Shown: positions 36,473 to 47,438 of the stretch, in pieces
Layout: each line of letters begins with the position of its first letter
Position numbering within the stretch: the stretch's first letter is position 1
NCBI RefSeq assembly: GCF_900112035.1
Contig: NZ_FOKC01000004.1
Span: 124,001-188,000, forward strand
Source of the DNA: Nocardioides alpinus
GTDB lineage: Bacteria > Actinomycetota > Actinomycetes > Propionibacteriales > Nocardioidaceae
DNA: 64,000 nucleotides
Direction of reading: 5' to 3'
Notes under the pieces: model-generated
Database searches by the model: none
Seen by the model: the letters and a program-made list of their open reading frames with translations, nothing else
Told to the model about the DNA's origin: nothing
Translations under genes and position numbers: made by a program

Positions 36473-37372
36473 TCAGCGCCGGCGCGTGAAGGTGGCGACG
36501 ATGCCGGGGTGGTCGGTGACCAGGCGGCGGTAGGACTCGTAGGAGTCGATGCCGAAGGCCGAGTCGCGCTCGCCCATCACGTAGTCGATCCCCGACCCGC
36601 CCTTGCGACCGGTGTAGTTGGTCTCCAGCTGCAGGGGCCCGGTGATCCGACCCTTCACGAGGGCGTCGGTGGTGTCCCGGTTCTCCGTCACGTTGCAGTC
36701 GCACATCGCGACGAACTGATGGCTCGGGCGCGCGTCCTGCGCGAGGAACCGGATCCTCGCAGCCATCCGCCACATCGCCTCGACGCCGGCGCGGTTGGCG
36801 TAGTTCGGACCGCCCGTGCGTCGGTTGTGGAGGTGGTTGGGCAGGTGGAAGCTCACGGCGCGGATGACGTGGCCGTTGACGCGGTGCCGGAGCACGGCCA
36901 CCACGCCGTACTGGTCGTGCGCGGTCTGCCCGGTCTGGCGCCGCCAGGTCCTGCCGGTCAGGAGGGCCGACCAGGTCTTCTCCAGCTCCCAGACGTCCTT
37001 GTCGAAGGCGATCGGGTTGTCGTCGGTGCCGGTGGGGCCGCTGGGCATGAGGAGCGTCCACGACTTCGGCAGGCTCGCGCGCAGCGCCGGGCGACTGAAG
37101 AGCCGCTCCTGGAACCCGACGACCGAGGCGCCGCCCCCGATGACCTGCCGGATGTCATGACGCATGCCCGGGACCCGCATCCCCTTGCGCAGGTTGAGCG
37201 TCGCCACGCTGAAGCGGCCGCCCGGGACCGACGCAGCGGACCCTGACCGTGCCTCTTCGCGGGCCTGCGAGGGCGACCCGACCAGCGTCGTGCCGGCCGC
37301 CAGCAGGACCACCGAGAGGACCAGGGCGGACAGGCGGGCGAGGGCGCGGTGGAACGGGGTGACCGAAAGCAT
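36473..37372 (-). CDS. Exported endonuclease/exonuclease/phosphatase-fold protein
   Basis: A 299-aa predicted secreted protein. A signal peptide (residues 1-36, hydrophobic ALARLSALVLSVVLLAAGTTLVG, cleavage near PSQA) is followed by an EEP domain with VATLNLRKG, VSFHLPNHLHN, CDCNV (in place of the usual GDFN), GSGIDYVM and VTDHPGIVATF. A nuclease or phosphodiesterase activity is likely. ATG 37372 is preferred because TATGGT lies 7 nt before it; ATG 37384 is in frame upstream. It separates xdhC from the regulator and has no obvious link to the hydroxylase. Confidence 0.8.
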   Translation of the reverse strand: MLSVTPFHRALARLSALVLSVVLLAAGTTLVGSPSQAREEARSGSAASVPGGRFSVATLNLRKGMRVPGMRHDIRQVIGGGASVVGFQERLFSRPALRASLPKSWTLLMPSGPTGTDDNPIAFDKDVWELEKTWSALLTGRTWRRQTGQTAHDQYGVVAVLRHRVNGHVIRAVSFHLPNHLHNRRTGGPNYANRAGVEAMWRMAARIRFLAQDARPSHQFVAMCDCNVTENRDTTDALVKGRITGPLQLETNYTGRKGGSGIDYVMGERDSAFGIDSYESYRRLVTDHPGIVATFTRRR

Positions 37373-37379
37373 TCGAAAG

Positions 37380-37385
37380 ACCATA
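37380..37385 (-). promoter_or_regulatory. -10 box, leaderless start of EEP gene
   Basis: TATGGT on the minus strand with 7 nt to ATG 37372. Confidence 0.4.
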
Positions 37386-37437
37386 GGTGAGGTGCTCCCA
37401 CCCCGCCAATCGACGGCGTGCCGCCGCCCCACCCGGC

Positions 37438-38571
37438 TCAGTCGTCGTGGTGGATCCGGCCCTCGGTCGACGCGAGGCGCTCCCCCGTCCCACCCCACTG
37501 CCGCGCCACGATCTCGGCAGCGATCGACACGGCGGTCTCCTCGGGGGTGCGGGCACCGAGGTCGAGGCCGATCGGCGAGGAGAGCAGCGCGATCTCGTCG
37601 GCGCTGAGACCGGCCTCGACGAGCCGCTCCATCCGCTCCTCGTGCGTGCGGCGCGAGCCCATCGCGCCGATGTAGCCCGGGCGTACGTCGTCCTCGAGCC
37701 GCAGCGCGACCTCGAGCAGCGGTACGTCGAACTTCGGGTCGTGCGTCAGCACGGCCAGCACCGTGCGCCGGTCGATGCGGCCGGCCTCGAGCTCCGCGCC
37801 GAGGTAGCGGTGCGGCCAGTCGACGACCACCTCGTCGGCTCCCGGGAAGCGCGAGGTGGTGGCGAACACCGGGCGGGCGTCGCACACCGTCACGTGGTAG
37901 CCGAGGAACGAGCCGACCTTGGCCACCGCGGCCGCGAAGTCGATGGCGCCGAAGACCAGCATCCGTGGCTTGGGGGCGAAGCCCCACACGAAGACACGCA
38001 TCCCCTCGCCCCGGCGCTCGCCGTCGGGGCCGTACGTCAGCGTGGCGTTGCTGCCGGCGGCGAGCAGGCCCAGCGCGTCGTCGTGGACGGCACCGTCGGC
38101 CCGCGGCGAGCCGAGGCTGCCGTCGGCTGCGACGTCCGGGCGGACGACCATGCGCCGGCCGACCCACGCGGGGTCGGGGTGCTCGATGACGGTGGCGAGG
38201 GCGACCGGGCGGCCGGCCTCGATGTCGGCGGCGACCTCGCCCAGCTGCGGGAAGGTGGTGCGGGAGACCTGTTCCACGAAGACGTCGAGGATGCCGCCGC
38301 AGGTCAGGCCGACGGCGAAGGCGTCGTCGTCGGAGACGCCGTACCTCTCGAGCACCGGCTCGCCCGACACGACGACTCCCTGCGCGAGCTCGTAGACCGC
38401 CCCCTCGACGCAACCGCCCGAGACCGATCCCACCGCCGTCTCGTCTGGTCCGACCAGCATCGAGGCGCCGGCCGGCCGTGGCGCGGACCGGAAGGTGGCC
38501 ACCACCGTCCCCACGCCGATCGTCTCGCCGGCCTCCCACCACTGCATCAGCTCGGGCAGCACGTCACGCAC
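37438..38571 (-). CDS. XdhC/CoxF-family molybdenum hydroxylase maturation factor
   Basis: A 377-aa chaperone predicted to insert sulfurated molybdenum cofactor into the hydroxylase. The N-terminal XdhC_CoxI domain has AVGSVSGGCVEGAVYE (about 46-61) and the cysteine-containing LTCGGILDVFVEQ; the C-terminal Rossmann domain starts MLVFGAIDFAAAVAKVG with CDARPVF. GTG 38571 overlaps the coxE stop by 8 nt. Gene order coxD-coxE-xdhC matches CO dehydrogenase maturation clusters. Confidence 0.88.
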   Translation of the reverse strand: MRDVLPELMQWWEAGETIGVGTVVATFRSAPRPAGASMLVGPDETAVGSVSGGCVEGAVYELAQGVVVSGEPVLERYGVSDDDAFAVGLTCGGILDVFVEQVSRTTFPQLGEVAADIEAGRPVALATVIEHPDPAWVGRRMVVRPDVAADGSLGSPRADGAVHDDALGLLAAGSNATLTYGPDGERRGEGMRVFVWGFAPKPRMLVFGAIDFAAAVAKVGSFLGYHVTVCDARPVFATTSRFPGADEVVVDWPHRYLGAELEAGRIDRRTVLAVLTHDPKFDVPLLEVALRLEDDVRPGYIGAMGSRRTHEERMERLVEAGLSADEIALLSSPIGLDLGARTPEETAVSIAAEIVARQWGGTGERLASTEGRIHHDD

Positions 38572-39687
38572 GCGCGATCACCTCCGTGAGGTCGGCGAAG
38601 GTCGCCAGCGAGTGGCCGGCGAGGAAGTCGTCGCAGTGGGGCAGGGCGGCGACGACCCCGCCCTGGAGGGGCTCGTAGCCCTCCTTGCCGCGGTGCGGGT
38701 TGACCCAGATGACACGGTGGGCGACCCGCTTCAGCCGGGCCATCTGCTCCCCGAGCAGCACGGCGTCGCCGCGCTCCCAACCGTCGCTGAAGACCACCAC
38801 GACGGCGCCGCGCGCCAGACCGCGCTGGCCCCACCGGTCCATGAAGACCCGCAGGTTCTCCCCCAGCCGCGTGCCGCCCGACCAGTCCGGCACGACCTCG
38901 CCGGCGGCGACGATCGCGCGGTCGGCGTCCGGGGATCGCAGGGCGCGGGTGACGTGGGTCAACCGCGTGCCGACCGTGAAGGTCTCCACCGTGCCGCCCG
39001 TGGTCCGCACGCTCTGGGTGAGGCGGTGCGCCAGGCGCAGCAACGCATCGGCGTAGAGGCTCATCGAGCCGCTCACGTCGACCAGCAGCACCACCCGCCG
39101 CGGGCGGGTGCCGCGGCGCCGCCAGGCGATCTCGCCGGGCTCGCCGAGGTGGCGCAGGGAGTTGCGCAGCGTGCGGGAGGCGTCCACCTGGCCGCGGTGC
39201 CACCTCCGGTGCCGGGCCGTACGCCGACTCGGCGGGCGCAGCGAGAGCCGGGCGAACATCGCGTCGAGGCGCCGCTTCTCGGCGTTGTCGAGCGTGGCGA
39301 CGTCGCGGTGGCGCAGGACCTCGGCGGCCGACGCGGCAGCGCGGATCACGTCCTCCTCGTCGTCGCCGCCGTCCCCGCCGCTGCTCTCGGCGTCCGGCAG
39401 GAGGTGGGCCGTGGAGGGGCGCGAGCGCTCCCGAGGCTTGGAGAGGGGCAGCCCGTCGCGGTGGTCGAACCAGTTGGCGAACACCTGGTCGTAGCGGGCC
39501 AGGTCGTCGGGCGATCCGCAGAGCGTGGCCCGACCGGCCCAGTAGGTCGCCTGGCGGTCGTCGGCGCCCACCTCCGCGACTGCGGTCAGGAAGCCCTGCG
39601 AGCGGTCCTGGGTGACAGCCACCCCGGACGAGCGCAGGGCGCGGGCGAAGCCGAGCAGGATCTCGTCGGCGGCGTGCTCGGTGGGGT

Positions 39688-39691
<4 letters not shown>
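38564..39691 (-). CDS. coxE: VWA-domain maturation protein CoxE
   Basis: A 375-aa protein. The von Willebrand A-like domain in the C-terminal half has the MIDAS motif DVSGSMSLYADALL and VVFSDGWERGD; the N-terminal half is helical with an acidic low-complexity stretch (SSGGDGGDDEEDV). In CO dehydrogenase, CoxE works with the AAA+ protein CoxD to assemble the active-site metal centre. GTG 39691 overlaps the coxD stop by 4 nt (GTGA). Confidence 0.9.
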
Positions 39692-40554
<863 letters not shown>

Positions 40555-40560
40555 GCCGTC

Positions 40561-40566
40561 AGGCTA
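40561..40566 (-). promoter_or_regulatory. -10 box, leaderless start of coxD
   Basis: TAGCCT on the minus strand with 6 nt to ATG 40554. Confidence 0.45.
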
Positions 40567-40609
40567 CGACCCGGCACGTTGGCCGGACGTTGGACGGGCA
40601 CCGCAGCGG

Positions 40610-41161
40610 TTAGCGCGCGTCCACGTCGGCACCGGTGGCGATGTCGCCGCACTCGACGAGCGTGACCTCGTGGGCGGCGAGGTAGTCACGCGCGCCGCGG
40701 TCGCCGGTCGCGACCTCGATGACGCCTGCCCAGTGGTCCCGGCCGATCAGCACCGGGTGCCCCGGCACGCCGTCGTACGACGACCGGGCGAGGACGTCGG
40801 GTCCCGACGAGGCGGCGACGAGCCGGGCCACGACCGCCGCGTCGACGTCGGGGAGGTCGACCAGGGAGACGATCGCGGCACCGTGGGAGGTCGATCCCAG
40901 CGCGGAGAGGCTGGCGCGCAAGGAGGCGCCCATCCCCTCGGCCCAGTCGTCCGCGCGGACCCGCGAGACCGACATCGGCAGCAGTGCCGCCGCCTGCTCG
41001 GCCTCGGCGCCCAGCACCACGACGATCTCCGCGCACGGGCTCAGCGCCTGCACCGAGCGCAGCAGCCACGACGTGCCGTCGGCGTCGCGCGCCAGCGCCT
41101 TGGGGCCGCCGAAGCGCCGCCCCGCCCCCGCGGCGAGGAGCACGCCGACGACCGAGGTCAC
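40610..41161 (-). CDS. MobA/MocA-like molybdopterin nucleotidyltransferase
   Basis: A 183-aa NTP transferase. The nucleotide-binding motif VLLAAGAGRRFGGPKAL is at residues 7-23, followed by the VSLVDLPDVD metal site. Beside a molybdenum hydroxylase locus the likely reaction is formation of molybdopterin cytosine dinucleotide (MocA type), the cofactor of this enzyme family; guanylyl transfer (MobA) cannot be excluded. GTG 41161 overlaps the lipoprotein stop by 4 nt. It ends 55 bp before coxD. Confidence 0.83.
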   Translation of the reverse strand: MTSVVGVLLAAGAGRRFGGPKALARDADGTSWLLRSVQALSPCAEIVVVLGAEAEQAAALLPMSVSRVRADDWAEGMGASLRASLSALGSTSHGAAIVSLVDLPDVDAAVVARLVAASSGPDVLARSSYDGVPGHPVLIGRDHWAGVIEVATGDRGARDYLAAHEVTLVECGDIATGADVDAR

Positions 41162-41673
41162 TGGGCGAAGGCCTCGTCGTAGAGCGCCCGGAGCTCGGGA
41201 GTCTCCTCCGCGGTGAAGCCGCAGAGCGTGACGCGGTCGTCGGTGGCGCTGACCAGATAGGTCGTGCCCTCCTGGAAGTCGACCGCCATCAGGAGGTCCT
41301 GGAGGTCCTGGCTGGGCGACTCGACCGTGACCGTCGCGGCCTCGTCGCCGGCGTACCAGTCGTCCACCGACAAGGTGGCGGTGCCGCCGTCGAGCGAGGT
41401 CACCGTGCCGGCGAAGGCGGTGTCGAAGGAGGCCAGGGTCTCGGCACTGGGCACCGCGCACTTGCCGGCCATCGAGCCGTCTGCGGTGAGGGCGAGCGTG
41501 CTGTCCGCGGCAGCGGACGTGGGCGTCTCGCTCGCGGAGTCAGTGCCGGCGTCGGTGCCGGTGTCGGTGCCGGTGTCGGTGTCCTGCGCGCCACACGCGC
41601 TCAGGCCGAGGGCCAGGACTGCCACCAGGGCCGGCAGCAGTTGCGTCGTACGGAGTCGGCTCATGACGACCAT
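41158..41673 (-). CDS. Predicted lipoprotein of unknown function
   Basis: A 171-aa exported protein. The lipobox LSAC (Cys27) follows a hydrophobic signal segment (LLPALVAVLALG), then a Thr/Asp/Gly repeat (TDTGTDTGTDAGTD) acts as a spacer. The mature domain contains two cysteines (GKCAVPS, VTLCGFT) that may form a disulfide. No family was recognised. The gene overlaps the MobA-like gene by 4 nt, so it is co-translated with it, but a functional link to molybdenum is unproven. ATG 41673 or 41664. Confidence 0.72.
   Translation of the reverse strand: MVVMSRLRTTQLLPALVAVLALGLSACGAQDTDTGTDTGTDAGTDSASETPTSAAADSTLALTADGSMAGKCAVPSAETLASFDTAFAGTVTSLDGGTATLSVDDWYAGDEAATVTVESPSQDLQDLLMAVDFQEGTTYLVSATDDRVTLCGFTAEETPELRALYDEAFAQ
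41543..41582 (-). repeat. Short tandem repeats in lipoprotein spacer
   Basis: Tandem GGTGTCGGTGCC-type units encode the TDTGTDTG spacer; such runs are prone to length change. Confidence 0.5.
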
Positions 41674-41752
41674 CCCTTCGTCTGGCGGGCAGAACTCCCT
41701 GCCCCCTCACCTGATCGGACGGACCGTGCTCCCGCGTGGTTCCGCCGGGCCA

Positions 41753-42358
41753 TCACCGGGTCGCCGCCTCGGTGCGGTCCTCGCCCTCCTCCTCGTCGAT
41801 GCGTCGCTTGATCCGGCGAATCCCGGGGACCTTGGCGAGCATGTCGTTGAGCTCCCGGGTGACGGTGAGCATGTCGTGGATGTCGGGGGCCACCGAGCCG
41901 AGCGTGGCGAGGACCGGCATCACGTCGCTCTCCATCCGCGCGGTCAGCTCGGGCAGGTGGTCGATCAGCCCCACGAGCGCCTTCACCTCGTCGGGGTGCG
42001 TGGTCTCGGCGAGGGTCTCGAGGGTCGGCTGCAGGATCGTCAGGGACGGCACCATCGCGTCCAGCAGCTCGGTGACCCGTGCCACCTGCACGTCGGCACC
42101 ATCGACCACCGCCGCCACGCGCTGCACCTCCAGGGTGGCCGCGTCGACGACGGCTCCGACACGTGCGACTTCCGCCTCCGCACTGTCCACGACCAGCGCG
42201 ACCCGGTCCACAGCGCTCGACGCACGCTCGACGAGCCCCTCGGCGACGTCGAGGAGTGCCAGCACCCGGGGGACGGCACCGATCAGTGCCTCGATCTGGT
42301 CACCGCCCCGCTCGATGGCGGCAAGGACGTCACGGGGTCCGGGGACGGGGAGGCGCAT
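41753..42358 (-). CDS. Coiled-coil hypothetical protein
   Basis: A 201-aa protein of no recognised family. Residues 35-105 form degenerate 14-residue repeats with valine/alanine heptads (VDRVALVVDSAEAEVARVG, then VDAATLEVQRVAAVVDG), predicting a long amphipathic helix bundle. A second helical region (LTILQPTLETLAETTHPDEVKALVGLIDHL) and a basic/acidic tail follow. No signal peptide or membrane span is apparent. ATG 42358. It lies downstream of the groEL terminator, on the same strand. Confidence 0.7.
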   Translation of the reverse strand: MRLPVPGPRDVLAAIERGGDQIEALIGAVPRVLALLDVAEGLVERASSAVDRVALVVDSAEAEVARVGAVVDAATLEVQRVAAVVDGADVQVARVTELLDAMVPSLTILQPTLETLAETTHPDEVKALVGLIDHLPELTARMESDVMPVLATLGSVAPDIHDMLTVTRELNDMLAKVPGIRRIKRRIDEEEGEDRTEAATR

Positions 42359-42396
42359 GGGGCATTCCTACCAGCGGCACCCATCTGCCCCGGACG

Positions 42397-42432
42397 CAGC
42401 GATGCCCCGGTCCGAGGACCGGGGCATCGCTG
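42397..42432 (-). terminator. groEL terminator
   Basis: A 17-bp GC-rich stem (42397-42413 with 42416-42432) lies 19 bp after the groEL stop; there is no U-run, as is usual in this GC range. Confidence 0.7.
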
Positions 42433-42450
42433 GTGTGTCTTGTGGACTGA

Positions 42451-44241
<1,791 letters not shown>

Positions 44242-44247
44242 TCATGT

Positions 44248-44274
44248 TTAGCACTCGACCCCCGAGAGTGCAAA
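44248..44274 (-). promoter_or_regulatory. CIRCE element (HrcA operator) of groEL
   Basis: TTAGCACTC (44248-44256) and GAGTGCAAA (44266-44274) with the canonical 9-nt spacer; only one position differs from the consensus GAGTGCTAA half-site. Confidence 0.88.
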
Positions 44275-44278
44275 CGAC

Positions 44279-45799
44279 TCACTTCGGCAGCTTGACCAGC
44301 CGCACGCCGGTGGACACCTGCGAGATGGCCGTCTTGAAGATGCTCGACAGCTCGCTCCCCTGGGCCGCGCAGAAGAAGTAGTCACCGTCGATGTTCTCGG
44401 CAGTGCGCGCCGCGGGGTTGTTGCACGCACTGGCTGAGCTGGCGGCACCAGTGACGGGGTCCGGCGAGGCGGCGGCGGCGAGGATGTCGCGGACCCGCGA
44501 CGTCGAGCCGGTCTCGCCCTCGGTCTTCTTGCACCTCGCCGTGTTGGCCGCGCCGAAGCCCACCGTGATGACCGTGATGTCGGCAGCCTTGGCATTGGCC
44601 GCCACGTCCCTGAAGTTGTTGCAGCCCTTCTGGGCGTTGGTGCCCGTTCCGTTCAGGCCGGCGCCGACGTCGCTGGTCGTGGTGAGCGCCGTGCTGCCGG
44701 AGGCAAGGATCTCGTCGGGCATGCCGTCGGTCTCGAAGATGAGGATCTTCTCGACCTCACCGGGACGCGCGGGCAGGGACGACAGGTTGTTGGGCGCGAG
44801 CCCCAGGAGGTAGCGCGCAGCTCCCTTCATCCCGCTGGCCAGGTGGGTGCCGTAGCTCCCGCGGCTGTATCCCGGGACGCCGGAGTTGGGCAGGCAGTTG
44901 ATGCCTCGGTAGAGGTTGCTGGACGTGTTCAGGGTGGGCGTGGCCGACGAGGACTTGTAGTTGTTGCTGAAGCCGAGCGGGACCCAGCTGCCTTGAGTGA
45001 CGTTCCACTCCTCGGTGCGCGAGCTGTCGTACAGCGTGGGGTCCGTCGCGCACGACGTCCCCGTGCGGCTCTTGTGCAGGGCGCCGAAGGCCACGTAGTG
45101 GAGCGAGGGCGTCATGTTCTTCAGGCTGTCGAGGATCGCCGTCTTCATGAGCGTGCGGTCACCCTCGCTCATCGAGGTCGTGCGGTCGGCCATGAAGACC
45201 ACGTCGAGCGGGTTCGGTGCCTCCTGACCGCAGGACCCCTTGCAGGCAGCGGAGGCGACCGAGCCGGTCGATCCCTCGCTGCGACCGAAGACGTTGGCGA
45301 AGCCGAAGTCGACGTCCTTCTCGGCCTCCACCTCGACGGTGTTGCAGGTCGTCGAGAGGCTCGGCGCGCACGGGATCTTGCAGATCTTGGTGTTGCAGCG
45401 CAGGTCGGGGTAGTTCGACGTCGTGTACGGCGCCGGGCCCGGGTTGCACGTGCTGGGGATCTGGTCGGCGCGCACGCTCGTGGTGCTGCCGGTCGACGCG
45501 ACCAGGCACCACAGGCGGATCTGCGGGTTCTGCTCGGTGAAGTCGTAGGTCAGGTCAGGGTCGTTGGCCAGCGCCATGTCCCGGGCCGCCTTCATCGCGG
45601 TCGCCCCGTCGCCGGGCATCGTGTAGGCGCCTGCGTGCGCCGCGGCGTCGACCGCGTCGTGCAGCTTCTGCCGTTCCATGGCCAGCATCGAGATGTCGAT
45701 CGCGATCGCTGCCGCGCCGAAGATGACCACACTGAGGATCACCGTCATCACGGCGATCGCACCCTTCTCGTCCCGATCCCGGGACCGCCGGGCGATCAC
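44279..45799 (-). CDS. TadG-like pilus protein with VWA domain
   Basis: A 506-aa membrane-anchored protein. The N-terminal TadG/pseudopilin segment (residues 10-40: EKGAIAVMTVILSVVIFGAAAIAIDISMLAM) is followed by a cysteine-rich extracellular region and a VWA-like domain (DVVFMADRTTSMSEGDRT and ILIFETDGMP). The MIDAS reads DxTxSMS rather than DxSxS. GTG 45799 overlaps the TadE stop by 4 nt. Such proteins are minor components of Tad pili or secreted surface factors; no other tad gene lies in this window. Confidence 0.85.
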   Translation of the reverse strand: MIARRSRDRDEKGAIAVMTVILSVVIFGAAAIAIDISMLAMERQKLHDAVDAAAHAGAYTMPGDGATAMKAARDMALANDPDLTYDFTEQNPQIRLWCLVASTGSTTSVRADQIPSTCNPGPAPYTTSNYPDLRCNTKICKIPCAPSLSTTCNTVEVEAEKDVDFGFANVFGRSEGSTGSVASAACKGSCGQEAPNPLDVVFMADRTTSMSEGDRTLMKTAILDSLKNMTPSLHYVAFGALHKSRTGTSCATDPTLYDSSRTEEWNVTQGSWVPLGFSNNYKSSSATPTLNTSSNLYRGINCLPNSGVPGYSRGSYGTHLASGMKGAARYLLGLAPNNLSSLPARPGEVEKILIFETDGMPDEILASGSTALTTTSDVGAGLNGTGTNAQKGCNNFRDVAANAKAADITVITVGFGAANTARCKKTEGETGSTSRVRDILAAAASPDPVTGAASSASACNNPAARTAENIDGDYFFCAAQGSELSSIFKTAISQVSTGVRLVKLPK

Positions 45800-46227
45800 T
45801 CGATCCTCATCTTGTTGGTCTTGGCGATGCTGATCGTCTCCGACGCCAGCTTGCCGATGGGCGTGAGCCAGTTGCTGCTCGACGTGACCGTCACCTCCGC
45901 GATGCCGCCCGACTCCATGCCCGCGTTCCAGCTGGTGCAGGTCGTCGTGCCGTCGGGCAGCTTGCACCCGATCGCGATCGTGACCGTTCCCGGGAGGTCG
46001 GCCGTGCCGCGGGTGACCACGGCCCGGATCTCGCTCTCCGTGGCCCCGAGGCTCGCCTCGCGCACGCCCTCGCGGGCGGCGTTGTTGACCATGGCGTAGC
46101 GGTTGATCGCCAGGCCGAAGTCGATGATCCCGAACACCATCACGAGCAGGATCGGCACGACGAGCGCGAACTCCACCGCAGCCGCTCCGCGGTCGTTCCT
46201 GCGCCGACTGGGACGTGATCTGGGCAT
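45796..46227 (-). CDS. TadE-like minor pilin
   Basis: A 143-aa pseudopilin. It has a short basic leader, then RGAAAVEFALVVPILLVMVFGIIDFGLAI (TadE signature, with Glu after a prepilin-like site) and an extracellular part with two cysteines (IGCKLPDGTTTCTSW). ATG 46227 has GGAGGAG 9 nt upstream; the longer open frame lacks family similarity. It is coupled to the TadG-like gene. Confidence 0.86.
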   Translation of the reverse strand: MPRSRPSRRRNDRGAAAVEFALVVPILLVMVFGIIDFGLAINRYAMVNNAAREGVREASLGATESEIRAVVTRGTADLPGTVTIAIGCKLPDGTTTCTSWNAGMESGGIAEVTVTSSSNWLTPIGKLASETISIAKTNKMRIE

Positions 46228-46550
46228 ACCGGTCTCCTCCCACGTGCGCGGTCGCCCGGGCAGGCCCGGACACCACGACGCTCCTGACCTCGCCGACGAC
46301 AGGCCGATGAGGGGGTCAGGTTCCGCATCCCCGCGCGACCTGATCCGGGGGTAACGTATCGGCATCTGGACGCCCGCGTGAGCGACTTAGGCAACCCTTT
46401 ACTTCCACGGGCCAGACCGGAGTCCCCACGGTCCCGGACCGGTGCACCTCACGGTCGTCAGGTGGCCCGCCCGCGCCCCCGGGCACGGGCGGACCGAGAC
46501 GTAACCTACCTGATCACCCGCTGATCGTCAGGCGCACTGGGCCGCTAGGT
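46228..46550. other. Intergenic region upstream of tadE
   Basis: No gene is supported. It holds the tadE promoter region (a TACGTT -10-like box around 46352) and, at the far end, a GC-rich hairpin that may terminate the ATP-grasp operon. Confidence 0.6.
46467..46492 (-). terminator. Probable terminator of the ATP-grasp operon
   Basis: A GC-rich hairpin (46467-46478 with 46481-46492) has one internal mismatch and lies about 60 bp after the ATP-grasp stop. Confidence 0.45.
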
Positions 46551-47438
46551 CTAGACAGTGGTGCTGGCACCACCACGGAGCCGCGACGCCAGGAGATCGG
46601 CGTAGGGACCCGCGTTCGCGGGCGAGACGTCGAGGTAGAGCCCTGGCTCGATCAGCTCCAGCTCGCTCACGACCCAGTCTCCGTCCCACTGCAGCAGGTC
46701 AACGCGCAGGTAGTCCATCGGGCGGCCGAAGCGCTCACCCATGGCGGCGTACGCCCGCAGCGCCAGGTCGCCGACCTCGCCCATCCCGACGGCGCGCACG
46801 GATCCACCGAACTCCTCGTTGACCCGTACGTCGTCGGCGCCGGGCTGCTTGTCGAAGCGCTGGGCCAGCCGCCCGTCGATGACGTACGCCGACACCTCGC
46901 CGTGGGTGCGGATGGACTCCACGAGCGGCTGGACGACCCAGGGCCCACCGACCTCGGGGTAGTCGGGGTGGCTGCGGACCGGCTTCCCCAGGCGAGGGTC
47001 GTCGGGGTCCGTGACCACGATCAGTCCCGCTCCCCCGGCGCCGACGCGCGGCTTCACGACCGCGGTGCCGAAGTGGGCGACCGCCTCCACCAGGCTGTCG
47101 CGGTCGTCGGCGAGGAGCGTCGGCACCGCCGGCAGGTCGCCCAGGTCGGCGAGGTAGCGCTTGTCGTGGTTCCAGGCGAACACGTCCGCCCCGTTGAGCA
47201 GCCGGGACTGGTCGAGCGCTCCGGCCCACGCGAGGAACTCGGCGTGGCGCGTGACGTAGTCCCAGGTCGAGCGCACCGCGACCAGGTCGGCGGCCGCCCA
47301 CTCGACGTCCGGGTCGTCCCAGCGCACCCAGGCGGCATCGATCCCGCGCTCGGCCAGCACGGCGTCGAGGACGGCAGCACCGGGCTCCCCCTGCGGCAGG
47401 TCGCCGCTGGTCGCGAGGAGGACCCTCGTGGACGTCAC
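46551..47438 (-). CDS. ATP-grasp ligase family protein
   Basis: A 295-aa protein with an ATP-grasp fold: the N-terminal Rossmann-like part (RVLLATSGDLPQGEPG), then VVKPRVGAGGAGLIVV (ATP-binding lysine and glycine loop), WVVQPLVESIRTHGEVSAYVI and the metal-binding SELELIEPGLYLD. These enzymes join a carboxylate to an amine, thiol or imine through an acylphosphate; the substrate is unknown. GTG 47438 overlaps the methyltransferase stop by 4 nt. It is the last gene of an SGNH-methyltransferase-ATP-grasp run. Confidence 0.85.
   Translation of the reverse strand: MTSTRVLLATSGDLPQGEPGAAVLDAVLAERGIDAAWVRWDDPDVEWAAADLVAVRSTWDYVTRHAEFLAWAGALDQSRLLNGADVFAWNHDKRYLADLGDLPAVPTLLADDRDSLVEAVAHFGTAVVKPRVGAGGAGLIVVTDPDDPRLGKPVRSHPDYPEVGGPWVVQPLVESIRTHGEVSAYVIDGRLAQRFDKQPGADDVRVNEEFGGSVRAVGMGEVGDLALRAYAAMGERFGRPMDYLRVDLLQWDGDWVVSELELIEPGLYLDVSPANAGPYADLLASRLRGGASTTV

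Noticed and set aside
46228..46550. WhiG/FliA-like promoter upstream of tadE (TAAAG ... GCCGATAC)
   Set aside because: The distance between the two parts is far from the required about 15 bp.
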